From Dysidea avara (taxonomy: Eukaryota; Porifera; Demospongiae; Dictyoceratida; Dysideidae): 64,000 nucleotides of DNA. This document shows, in pieces, positions 48,595 to 59,900 of this stretch. Numbering within the stretch: position 1 is the stretch's first letter; each line of letters begins with the position of its first letter. Location: positions 23,087,133 through 23,151,132 of the forward strand of contig NC_089274.1 in NCBI RefSeq assembly GCF_963678975.1, read 5' to 3'. A program made the translations under genes and the position numbers. The notes below the pieces were generated by a model. That model had not been told where the DNA came from. It did no database searches and worked only from the letters and a program-made list of their open reading frames with translations.

Positions 48595-51500
48595 ATGCAA
48601 GCGAGAAGATCGAGCGGTTATCTTCTGTTTGCGGGTAGTTCCCATAGGACTCTTGCAGAGGATATTTCAAGGTAACTTTATTAGCCAACTTAGCCTGGTC
48701 TGTATTGTTCGTACCCAAACCTGAGCTACTGTGTTAAATGTGTCACCTATGCGTTCCGCTTTTATATTGTAGGCGAATAGGACAGCCACTTGCTGACGCG
48801 GAGTTTACAAAAGCCGAGGATGGAGGTATGTTCTTAATAATGCACAGTTGGGTGCGCGCTTTATTGGAACGTTTGCGAATTACAGAAACTTCAATAGAAG
48901 TGGGAGATTCTGTCCGTGGAAAGGATGTTTTCATTATTCAGACCGGCTCTGGGTAAGGTGTTAGCTTGGTGGATTTGTGTGGTGGAGGTTGGGTGATAAT
49001 ATACCAGAGTGGTGGTGTCAAATTTCCTTATAACAAGTATGTGTAGTGTATGTGTACTATTTATCATATGATGACACACTACTGCAAGTAAATGTGTACC
49101 AATCAAATAACCACCAGGTAAACAACATTACACAATGCCTATTGAATTCATAGCCTTTGCACTGACTTCCTGTTTGCAATAGAATTTGTTGCCTTGCAGT
49201 TGAATTCAACATGTTTGCAATAGAGTTAAGTGTTATTGCATTAGAATTTATTGTTGTTGTTTTTTTGTGGGGAATTTTGTTATGTTTGTTCTACAGGCCA
49301 AGATAAATGAGTAATGAGGAGAATTAGTTCAGCATTAGAATTTATCCTGTCGGCTTAAAAGATTATGAACTGGGTTTAAAACAGATTCTTAGCAACCCCC
49401 ACTATTGAGCTGCATCTGCTGATACTTCTCAAATCACGAAGGTCACACATGCACTAGTTAATAACAATATTTATAGAAAACTAGTTGAGCTATATAGCGG
49501 TGCAAGGCAGTGATACATGGCTGCCTTGCACCGCTATATAGCTCAACTAGTTTTCTATAAATATTGTTATTAAAAACACACTTGTACCTACACGCAGATG
49601 GGGGCATGGCATGCAACTATATCAATACTTACTAGTCCATAACTGATATATTGGAGCAACATGATGAAGGAGCTATAATAGCAGCCTCTACCAGTCACGT
49701 TTAATAAATATTTGTGTATGTGCAACCTTCATGATGTAGTTTTCACAATCATTGATTCTCTGTTTATTGGAGAAAAATCAACAATAATGTCCCTAAAGAG
49801 CTATATCAGAGTGTAAGGTCTTACTACACTGCACAGATACATTGTTACTTGTGTTAGTTAAAGTGTGTATTTACAATGTATGTACAATACAATGGTTTGT
49901 TTACAGGACTTCTGTCAATGATCATATTATGGAGATGTTGATTTTGGCATACGCTTGTAAAACATCATCAGCCAGACGAATTGTTGGTAAGCAGAATATA
50001 GTCACTATTGAATCGTCCTTACTTTACAAATCTAGACCAATTGTTTACATTCAATGGTAGGAAACTTTTAACTTACTTGGCATATGATTTACTTTATTAT
50101 GACGAAATGAGTGTGAAAGAAATGTGTTTAGCATCAGCAGCTAAATTTTTTTTCAGGTGTTCTTCCATATTTACCATATTCACGTCAAAGCAAGCTACGG
50201 AACAGGGGTTGTATTGCTGCCAAATTATTAGCCAGTATGATGACTAAAGCAGGTGTGTGATTGTGTGTGTTTGTATACCTAGTAATGGGGAATTAGTATT
50301 TGTAAATGCCAACTGAGTGTAAATTTACTGAGATTTACTCTCACTAACTCTCACCACTTGAACCATGAACCATGATTTGATGATTTACTCTGAACCATAA
50401 ACCAATGCCACTTGAACCTAGATTTACTCATACACTGCACACTGACATGTAGTTACCTGAGTATGATGTATAGATGGCCCAGTCAACATGGCAGCTTTGA
50501 AGGCTGTGTGGGATGTACGGCTAATGACAGCACCCTTGTCTCTGCAAGTATGGTAAAGACGATGGGCTGGGTAGGGGGTTCCCTTGTGTTGGTCTTGCAG
50601 GCCAACAATGAGGAATTGTGTCACTCCAGCGCTTCTTTGCAGAAGGAGTCAGACCAACCAAGCTATTGTTGTTGAAGGGATATACCTTCCCTCCTGTGAC
50701 TAGGTGGGTGTATTCTGTGAGGGGTTTGGGGACTGATAGAGTGTAGTGTGTGTCTTTGTGTTTTTTTATGTATGCCAACAATACAATAACATGATTGTCA
50801 TCTTTGAGTAGTGGTGTCATAATAGTGCACACTGTAGTGCTATTAGGGTATATCCGATGCAATAGACACTTCATGTAGACCTTTAATATGTAGTGGGGCT
50901 CTTAGGACTGACATTTTATGAATACCTTTTAACGATGTAAACATGTTGTAGTCAGTTGATGAATACTACAGTATGTTCATGTTGAGCTGAATCCTGAAAA
51001 ACAGCTAAAAATTAAAAGTGGATTTTTTCTCAATAGAGTTAACATTTCAGCCAACCAGATGATTATTGGTAACAGCAAAGGAGTCAACAACAGACATGTA
51101 CGGTTTGGCTCCATTACAAGTTCGGGAAAGGGCCGTAATGGACACTGTACTTATATGGCTTCCCCATAGGAAATGTATTGTGAAAATTTTGATTGGCTGT
51201 AAATATTATGTCAAACATTTGAACAAAATGATTTTGAAATATTTTTAGCGGATCAAGCAGTACTACAATTGAGCCAAATTTCAAGATCATGTGCAATTGC
51301 ATCCATGAGTTATTAAATGTTTTTGAGGATTCAGCTCAACGTGAACGTACTATAGTGCTCTTACAAAATCATACTTTTCTCATTAACTTTGTGATGGTGG
51401 GTTTTGGTTTGTTTCCCTAGGACTAACCCATGTGATCACCATTGACCTTCACCACAAGGAGATCCAGGGATTCTTTGATGTGCCAGTGGACAACCTCAGA

Positions 51501-54500
51501 GCATCAGCTTTCATCATGGAATATATAAAGGATAATGTAAGTATTACAATTGCTATTATATGAGTGGCCTATGGCTACAACGAAACTTATTTGCAAGGCA
51601 CTATGAAGAAAAGACTAAAGACAGCAACACTAAGACTTTAGACCCAGACTTCATACATCTGTATACAATCGTAACTAAAGTAGAGCTCCAAAGTGTCTTC
51701 TGTAGAGGGTTACACTGTAGACCAATGTTTGTACTCAGATACCTGACCCGTGTTGCTTAAATTGAAGTGACTGTTCAATTAGAGTATTTTGAATGTACTG
51801 TATCTGCTATACAACAGTTGATGACAGAAAATTTGACAAATTAGTTAAATTGGTCACCTTTTAATTCATCAAAATGTCCATAAGCACTTTTAAAAGTAAG
51901 TGTTTATGTCTATAATTCGTGTTTTCTGTCAACATTTAATTTGTCGAAGCTACCGTTAATAGAACGTACTCACTTGTACTCAAAGTACTCTAATAGAACA
52001 GTCATTTCTAATTTCAGGTAGAGAGTCTACTCTAAATCCAGTATGTGTATGAGCTTCAATTGCATGTAGTTTGCTTGTCTAAAGTTTCCGAGTGCTTATC
52101 ACTCTGTGTGACCCTTAAGGTTTGGATAACAAGGTGCTACTGTACCATTTGATCCTATCAGTCTTAGTACAGAAAATCATAGAATTGTGTATGCAATAAC
52201 TACTCTAATATAGCAGTCACTTTTAATAGGGCAATCACTTATGAGAATGATTATAGCAATTGTAATACATAGGGCATACACAGCCATTAGCTTTAAAAAA
52301 GGCTTTGATTTGCAAGATTTAAGGGCTTTACTGTATATAGCAATTGCAGCTTTTTATGACAAATAGGACCTGTTCTAATAATGTCACCTGTCTAACCACC
52401 CAGCTTGAACAATCTTGAAGTGTGTCATTTGTGTAGAAAGTGGTCTGTTTAATCATAGATAGTAGAGTAAAAGGGATAGGAAACGTAAGCGATTTCCGGT
52501 TTGATTTCCGTTACGTGTGACTTGAAAGGACAAGACAGTTTTGTGCTCAAGCATGGGAATTAGCGTTCTAAGCAGCGTAAATAGTAATCCAACAGACTAC
52601 AGCAAGTATTTAGGCCTTTGTGAGAGATTTTGGCGAGAGAATTCAGACTGTAGATTTTGTAACAAAGTGTATCGCATTAACCGTGATTGTTACACGCTGT
52701 CATACTTTCGTTCATAGTACCTTCATGCCTCGTCCATACCGCTTCTTTTATAGCCGGTTCCACTTTCGAATCTTGTGGTAAGCTAGGCGTGTCACCAACA
52801 CAGTCTTTTACCGTTGCGTTGTACTGCAAGGTGGTTTAAACTTTTGGTTAAAAATGGAAGATACTTAGTCGTTTCTTCAGGCAACAGTTCCTGTTTTGGT
52901 CTGATATTTCTTCTGGTTAACAGTTCCTGTTTTGGTCTGATATTTCTTCTGGTTCTCTCTGTTTAATGGTAAGGAATAGGTTTATCACAGTTAAAAGGAT
53001 AGAATATATTTACAAAGAAAGTAAAGTAATTTTGGGCCTTTTTTTTCACTTTCAATCTCTTTTAATTTTGCGCATAACTTCCTTGAGGGTTGGTACCATC
53101 CTATAATAGTTCCCTCGATTACTTACTTGAGTTCACTGTAGCGAAGTTTCATAGTTGTTGGTTGCAAAATTCTGTTGTTACAACAATTTGTTTCTCTTTG
53201 ATACAAGCGTACCAAGCGTAACGAGTATGTTCGTGACGTAATGCACGGAATTCCAATAGAAATGTATGTATTTTGTGACATCACGTTATTGTGTTTTGTA
53301 TTCCTTTTAAGTACTCTAGTATCTATGGTTTAATGTAGTCACCTGCTTCAGTTTAGTAAGTCAGCAAATCTTGGTCTTATGACTAGGTCCTGGTGCTGAT
53401 TTTGTTAGTGAGAAAAAATTTTTTGAGACCAAAGTATTGTTGATGCTATGTTTTTTGTTACTGCTATATACATTATCAGGTCCCCAACTACCACAATGCA
53501 GTGATAGTGGCCAGACATCCTGGAGTGACCTACAGGTGAGTTGTCAGTTGTTTTAACTCTTGAAAGCTTTGTAATTGTTTCCCTGTGATATAAAACAGTA
53601 AAATTGGTTTGAAATTTCAGTGTCCTTTGGAATCTAATCATTTTCCCTCTATAGACTACGGAGTTTTAGGGAAGTAGTGAAACAAAGGAGGTTGCCTGAC
53701 TGTGTGTAAAAAGTACAATACTCGGGTGTGTATCAAGGGTAATACAGCACTTGGCTTTACCTAGTTTGTTAACATGCTCTTCTTGCTGTATTTTCTGTAC
53801 ACATGCGTGGCAGTGCTTTAAGTGATAATTAATGGTCTTCCATTAATTGCTCTTTTTTACTGGTCACATGTTGCTTTTTTTTTGTTAATGTTTCAAATAA
53901 TCCATGTACATGTTATCATCAGGGCCAGCTCATATGCTGAGAGGATGCACCTGCGGATTGCTGTCATCCATGGTCAGAAGGAAGCTGAACCTGATTATGA
54001 TGATGAGAACTATGGTCGCAGTAGCTCACCTCCTCCGTTTATTGATGAAGAACCAGAAGAGCCAACCACTATTGTTATACCACCTCATGTGAGGAGAAAA
54101 CGAAATGACTCAAGTAAGCCCAACTTGAAAAAAACTGATGTGTAGTGCAAGTTTAGTCATCGACCGAGTTTCTCTTTTGCTACTTGCAAATATTGCCATC
54201 ATAGTGACTATGAAGACATTACATGCATATAGCTTACTACTCTGTAGCCTAACATGTAGTCTTGTTGGTGTGTTAAAATGTTACCACACATACAATTACT
54301 TAAACAGTTAGTACATTGCAACCTGTTCACTTGCATAATCTGGACATCTGGTAATAGATAGCCCCAAGGTTTACTTTAGTGTGAGCTGACACGGATAAGC
54401 AGTACACATTGATAATCAAGATTTTTGGTTAGTCCCAAGGTTTTAAGAATACGCAAGTATCTCTGTATGTATGAATAAGTGGCTGGTGCCCTTAAGGTGG

Positions 54501-57500
54501 CACTGAACTAATTAAGCACAGCTGCACAAAGTAATGTTACAACTCGATATGCTTAATGAGATTTTTTAGGGTGGCCCAAAACTCTGCTAGTATATAGCTT
54601 AATTTATTCCTTAAAAGTGTTTGTGATAACCTTGTGATGCTGTAGTTTAGCATACAAAGTTTCAGCTGCACTTGATTAGTTTAGTGCCACATTAACTGTG
54701 CTGTACGGGGATATCAAAGAGAACTTTTTATGTGGTATTATGTAAGAGTGTTTCTCATATCACTTGAGCATTTTTATGTGGTGTTATGTAAGAGTGTTTC
54801 TCATATCACTTGAGCAGTAATGTTAATGTGATGCTTAATGACTAAAGTACCAACTGGGAAGTTAACCCTGAAACCCGCATATGCTAATATATCAGCATTT
54901 ATATTATATATATAAAGCTCGAAATGCACACAATTATTATTACTAATGAATGAATGCATTATGGCTTCTAAACCGGCAGTGTATGAGCTTGTCTAACTAC
55001 ATTAGTCCAAAAACCACCTATCACTGGAAAGTACATTCATTGGGCTACTAAGAAAGCTATGAATAACCATTGTAACAACATTCACTTACTTGCTATGATG
55101 AGCTGAAGATCGACGTCTGGTTTTCCCTACCTCATGGACACATGGTTTGGCAGCCATTTTTATGAATGTCTGACTCATTTGAGCTTTATATGCCATGATT
55201 CTCCAATGAATGGCAAATCTACTAGTGTTTATTTCTAGTGTTGCACCGATAATTGGATCAGTTATCGGAAAAACCATACATCGGCTGTGTTTTTGTATAT
55301 CGGTATTGTATCGGCACCGCGATGAAAAAAGCAGCAGATATATATATGTATGTATTTAGAAATACTAGCTCATGTGCACCAAACAATGTTTACAAATGCA
55401 TCGAGTTGCATTTTCCTGCACTGCAATGTTGTTATTACTGCTTCAGTGTACTATCAGCTGTTGTTATAGCAATACTGCTGCTATAAACAATCTAAATTGG
55501 TCCTTCACAATCAAATTTCTAGTAAAAATTGCTACAAAATAGACATGCCGTGCTATATCGGATTGGCTACATTTATCGGCTTGAAAATGTTATCTAATAT
55601 CGGTTATTGGAATATCGGCAAAATCTCATATCGGTGCAACACTGTTTATGTCAGCTTTATACAGTGAACTGGGGTGGAGTTATGATCCATTTTCTGGAGG
55701 TATGTATTGGTGTACATGTTTTAATTGTGTACACATTGTTTCTTGGCGAGTTTTGGCCCCATACATTTGTCGAAGGGTAAATCCCTAGGTATTATATTAT
55801 TCCTTATTACATCATGAATATAGTGACACAAATTGTGTAGCCATAGAGTTATTAGTTCAACAGTTATAGCGTTTCGTTTGAGACCATGCATAAAAGCCAA
55901 GTATGTATTTTCAGTGCATTGTTACTAAAAATTATGTGCAGGTTTAAGGGTTAAATGGAGGGATTGTGGCAAGTTAATAGAAAGTATTGTAGTTCAAGAT
56001 TTATGATTATATAATGCTACCATGTTGTTGAAGGTGTTTAGATGTGGTTATATTACTTATAGCTGTCAAGGTCAAGCCATCACTATACTGTGTGGGAGAT
56101 GTACAGGGAAGAATTGCCATCATTGTGGTGAGTGTTGTCAGTGTAACAAGTCATCCTTGTTCATGTAACCCATGGTGAGATACAATTATGCATGACAAAT
56201 TGTTATTCATTGAGGGAGTTGTGATTGTTGGTGGAATGGTTGCTACTAGCAACCAACAATTTGTAGCAACCATTCTACCAACAACCACAACTTCCTCAAT
56301 GAATAACAATATGTCATGCATAATTGTATCTCTCCTAGCAAGTGCTTGTCTGGCGTAGCTGACGCGGAGCGTGAGGGTCTGGTGACAGCCGCACTATTCA
56401 CCTGTGCCAGCCTTACGGAAAACTGGTACATCCAATCAGATCGCTTGAAGATCAAGTAACAACATTCTATGACGTGATTTCCTCCATAGCCAAATTTGTA
56501 CATGCCATACTACTGAAATATTTTAACAGGGAACAGCATACAGCAGCCTCCTCTCTGGTGAGTTTGTTATATCAAACCAACATCCAGCATAAATGTAGGA
56601 GTTTGTCGCCATTCAAGTGTCACCATTGTTCTGTAGCTGGAAATTGTTGTTCTGTAACCGGAAATTGTTGGGGGGGGGGGGGGGGGGTTTGCGTGTGCAT
56701 TTTGAAATCAATTGCATTCCATTTACACAAGTTCCTAATGCGGCTGTCACCAGACTAAGCAAGTGCTAGGATTTAATTATACCATCATCATAATGACTAG
56801 TATAAACACCACTGCCCACTGATAAACTATTGCTCACAAGCTCTTAAAAGCACATAAGAATATTTCTCTAGACATATTGGTAGGTACTTCAGAAGCACTT
56901 GGGTCAACTTATCCAATACAAATACTAGTGACAATTATTGCCTTATAACTGGTTAAGCCCACCCTTCTTTGTTTTGACCACAAAGATGTATGTTCAATTC
57001 AATAATTGCACTTACTGTGATACCCAGTATTCAATAATTGCACTTACTGTGATACCCAGAGTTGGGGGTAGCGCAATACAAATGTAGCATGATATATAAT
57101 CATATTACTGTTGCAGTAATGAGTAATATAATATGTTACATGACAAAGTAATGAGTAGTATAAAAATCAGCACATTACTATGTATTTTTTACTAGTCTGA
57201 ATAGTTTGTGACTGCTCTATTAGGGTATAATGATCTAGTGCCTTCCACCTTTGCGGCTGTTAAATTGGATGAGTCAATACCCCGGGAGACCCCACCTAGA
57301 TCAGCCCCTTGTGTATCATAGCTATATGCGAGTTACTTAAGCTTGTGGTTGTAATTTGTTCAATGTCAAAGATAGCTATGTTACACAATGAGAGTTTCAT
57401 TACTTATGACATCACTTGTATTGTAGGATGATGTTATTGATGAGGTAGGGGAACTAATAGCAGCTGCAGAGTGTCTGAAGGAAAATGGAGCCTACAAGAT

Positions 57501-57788
57501 TTATGCTGCTGCCACTCATGGAATACTCTCCAAAGACTCTCCAGAATTATTAGATCAATCTCCCATTGATGAGGTGAAGTGATATCTTGCAAACTTTTTG
57601 ATTTCTTTACTGTGTGCATGTTGATTCAGGTGTTGATCACAAACACAGTACCAACACAAGATCAAGAGTGTCGGTGTAAGAAGATCAAGACAATTGACAT
57701 TAGTATATTACTAGCTGAGGCAGTTAGGAGAATATACAATGGTGAATCAATGTCCTACTTGTTTAGGAATATCCCTATGGAACAATAG
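48595..57788 (+). CDS. PRPSAP: PRPP synthetase-associated protein (PRPSAP1/2-like), 11 exons
   Basis: Exons: 48595-48671, 48773-48825, 48886-48952, 49907-49986, 50157-50252, 51421-51536, 53480-53535, 53923-54113, 56063-56127, 57427-57573 and 57630-57788. They total 1107 bp, 368 residues (human PRPSAP2 has 369), with all phases consistent. PRPSAP proteins bind and restrain ribose-phosphate pyrophosphokinase, which makes PRPP for nucleotide synthesis. Conserved blocks: [72 protein letters not shown] and [15 protein letters not shown]. It carries the PAP-type acidic/proline-rich insert ([17 protein letters not shown]). The PRPP-binding loop reads [11 protein letters not shown] instead of the catalytic VDDxxxTxGT, so it should be inactive. 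Introns hold several MITEs. Confidence 0.95.
49459..49572. repeat. Perfect 52-bp-arm hairpin in PRPSAP intron 3
   Basis: The left arm 49459-49510 and right arm 49521-49572 are exact reverse complements (for example TGAGCTATATAGCGGTGCAA pairs without mismatch) around a 10-nt loop TGATACATGG. The ends read TAATAACAAT/ATTGTTATTA. It is either a very young foldback element or an RNA hairpin. No target duplication beyond the palindrome is visible. Confidence 0.9.
50966..51355. mobile_element. Tc1/mariner-like MITE, copy 2 (390 bp), PRPSAP intron 5
   Basis: The same element as 6194-6582 and in the same orientation. Termini are CTACAGTATGTTCATGTTGA and its inverse, with TA on the left and a mutated TG on the right. 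It ends 65 bp before the exon-6 acceptor. Confidence 0.85.
52454..53327. mobile_element. Unclassified DNA transposon (874 bp), PRPSAP intron 6
   Basis: Ends CATAGATAGTAGAGTA and, reversed, CATAGATACTAGAGTAC, with the 7-bp duplication GTTTAAT on both sides. Inside, a block of about 36 bp (AACAGTTCCTGTTTTGGTCT and onward) is tandemly duplicated at 52881-52953. A short frame at 52554-52718 ([20 protein letters not shown]) has no family I know. P or hAT are the best guesses from the duplication length. Confidence 0.75.
54496..54691. mobile_element. TTAA-flanked MITE (196 bp), PRPSAP intron 8
   Basis: Termini GGTGGCACTGAACTAATTAA and the inverse of TGTGGCACTAAACTAATCAA, flanked by TTAA on both sides as in piggyBac-type insertion. 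Non-coding. Confidence 0.7.
54725..54816. repeat. Tandem duplication of a 46-bp unit
   Basis: Two consecutive copies of TTTTTATGTGGT(A/G)TTATGTAAGAGTG... ending CACTTGAGCA, differing by one base. A recent local slippage. Confidence 0.9.
55236..55644. mobile_element. hAT-like MITE, AGTGTTGCACCGATA ends (409 bp)
   Basis: Ends TAGTGTTGCACCGATAA and ATCGGTGCAACACTG are inverted, flanked by TTTATTTC and TTTATGTC (8 bp, 7 identical). The interior is rich in TATCGG and CCGATA subterminal repeats. PRPSAP intron 8. Confidence 0.85.
56177..56332. repeat. Hairpin element (156 bp), PRPSAP intron 9
   Basis: Arms of about 70 bp, from GAGATACAATTATGCATGAC to its inverse ending ATTGTATCTC, pair with few mismatches around a short centre near ACTAGCAACC. 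It abuts the TIR element at 56334. Confidence 0.8.
56334..56771. mobile_element. Inverted-terminal-repeat element (~438 bp), PRPSAP intron 9
   Basis: CCTAGCAAGTGCTTG at the left and AAGCAAGTGCTAGG at the right are inverted, as are GTCTGGTGACAGCCGCA (about 56378) and TGCGGCTGTCACCAGAC (about 56735). The left side has a 28-bp extra segment between the two blocks. It contains a G run of about 18 and a duplicated GGAAATTGTTG(T/G) unit. Unclassified. Confidence 0.55.
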
Positions 57789-59585
57789 CAGTACACTTTA
57801 CCACAGATGTGTGTTTATTCATGCTGTAAATAAAAGCCAAGGAATGGCAAATGCTTTCACTCTAACCAGTTCCTTTCCCTGTGTGGTATATGAGGTACAG
57901 CAACCAAGTACAAATCACTATGTAATAGCACACAGCTGACCAGCTGTTGATTTCAGTCCATCAACTATTCTACAACAACTTCACCACTAAGCATTATTAG
58001 ACTGAATAACTTCTCGTAAAGCTTCAATGAATACACACTTACATCCCATGCACCTGCTGACTGACTTCCTAGCATATGTAATCAGGCCTTCATCTAGGAA
58101 GTAACTAAGGAGAGGGGGGTAAAATACAGTTTTATCAGAGTAAGGAAGGGGCAGTAGTGTAAGTATCTCTGTGCTTACTTTTATCAAGAGCACATAATAA
58201 CTCCCTATTTTTGTCCTCTTGCGTTTATGTGCACAGCATCTAGGGGCTAGACTCAGATTTCTTCTGGTGCATTCTGCAAATGTGACATGCTGACAATGCC
58301 GTTCCAGAAATTCTTGTATTTTAAACTCACTTGGATTGCTTATAGTGCATTCTGAGGTACTTCATACTGCTCCAGAAAATTTTTGTGGTTTAGACTCTGT
58401 AAATTATTCTTGTGTACCTGAGAATGACATGCCGCTCCAGAATTTTTTGGATAGTAGACTCTTGTAGATTGCTTCTGATGCATCCTGAGACACTTTCATT
58501 TAAAGTACTGCTTAGACAAGTGAGAATTTGTCAAGGAGGGGCAAGCAACCCCTCCCTCCCTCCCTAATAAAGCCCTGGTAATCTTAATGGTTAAGCCTCT
58601 ACTAACATATACAAACTCTTTCTGATCAGCTGAATATGCATAGTAACACATGCACACATAAAAACAAGCAAACAGACACTATTAAAAAAGTACACTACAG
58701 TGGTAACACTAGATAGTTGTGCAAATGGAGGAGTCACATTACACAGAGCACCCAACTTGTGTCAATATCATGTTGTGTCAATATTGTCTTGTCTACTCTA
58801 CTCAGCATGCAGTACTGATTCTTGTACATTCATGAGCTGAGCTATGCAGTATATTTTCAAACAAGAAATAGAGTCACTAACTAATTTATTATGGCTAAGA
58901 CCTCATCATCATTGGTAGTAGTTGTAGTAGTATTTAAGGTTCCTGATCACTTTGAGATGGTCATGACTCCATCAATTTCCATTCAGTTTATTATAGGAAT
59001 GTATCTAGCATCATTTTGTCAGTAGAATGAAGCAACAGATGAAATTAGTAAAGCTTTGATGTCTCAATGGTGCTTTATACCCTTCAGATTCTGGACTGGG
59101 CTGGAGGTATTTACCCCTTTCCAAAAATCATGCAACAACAAAGGTAGTTCTTTGTTATTACAAAGTAATGCATCATCCTAGCTAAATATGGTTCTGCTGG
59201 GGCTTCAGGAAGACAACTAGCAGAAACTTAACATATATATGCATCACTGGTAAGTAATCAGTTTAGTATAGTGAAGTTACTCAAGTGCTTCCTGCTCTAT
59301 CATTTGGCTTCACAGTATACAGTATAAAAATCAAAAGCTACACCTCAACAGCACTCATTGAACAGTGAAACCAGAACTTAGCAGTGTAAATCAGTATACA
59401 ATGTATACTTGTGTCGAGTGTTAGCTGCAGTGTTGCTGGAGCTCACATGTGTGGTTAGTTAGATATCAGTGATTTATTTCTATAGTGTATACAGTTGGTT
59501 ATATGCATGTACACAGTGGCATAGTTTTGTGGCATTTAGAGATAGTATGTTTTGTACTGATTCTGTTTATAGAGTTGTGAAAGAT
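57789..59585. other. Non-coding stretch after PRPSAP
   Basis: At 58240-58510 three degenerate tandem units of about 90 bp share GCTCCAGAA(A/T)TTTTTG and TAGACTCT(G/T)TA. Near 58550 a CCCTCCCTCC run follows. A partial copy of the hypothetical ORF at 59586 lies at 58891-59045. No other coding signal. Confidence 0.55.
58891..59045 (+). pseudogene. Partial upstream duplicate of the 59586 ORF
   Basis: From ATGGCTAAGACCTCATCATC the DNA follows 59586-59740 closely (CCTGATCACT, ATGACTCC(A/C)TC(A/G)ATTTCC, GAAACAACAGATGA-like), but it is broken by a stop and an internal indel. It marks a tandem duplication about 700 bp apart. Confidence 0.65.
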
Positions 59586-59900
59586 ATGGCTGAGACCTCA
59601 TCATCATTGATAGTAGCATACAACAAGTTGTTTAAATTTCCTGATCACTCTGAGTTAATCATGACTCCCTCGATTTCCATTTTAGTATTTCCCAAAAGGA
59701 ATAATTCATCAGTAGTTGAAACAACAGATGAGATGTCCACTGACTACATTTTGCCAACTGAACAAACATCAAATTCACCTGGAGACTTGGTAGTAGGACC
59801 ACACGGTCATATTCCAGTTTTGCCAGCAAAAAGTGAACTTGTTGTACCTTTGATCACTTTACATTATGAAGAGCAAATAACTAACAATGAAGCAACATGA
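59586..59900 (+). CDS. Hypothetical protein, 104 residues
   Basis: ATG at 59586 (MAETSSSLIVAYNKLFKFP), stop at 59900. The composition is soluble and acidic: Ser/Thr-rich start, one hydrophobic segment (PSISILVFPKRN) and a C-terminal HGHIPVLPAKSELVVPLIT. No family recognised, no signal peptide, no introns seen. A decayed tandem copy lies 695 bp upstream. The duplicate's partial preservation hints that the sequence was once genic, but expression is untested. Confidence 0.4.
   Translation: MAETSSSLIVAYNKLFKFPDHSELIMTPSISILVFPKRNNSSVVETTDEMSTDYILPTEQTSNSPGDLVVGPHGHIPVLPAKSELVVPLITLHYEEQITNNEAT

Noticed and set aside
48738-48956. Unspliced 72-residue frame at the start of PRPSAP
   Set aside because: It reads through a 60-bp intron (48826-48885); splicing gives the conserved [19 protein letters not shown].
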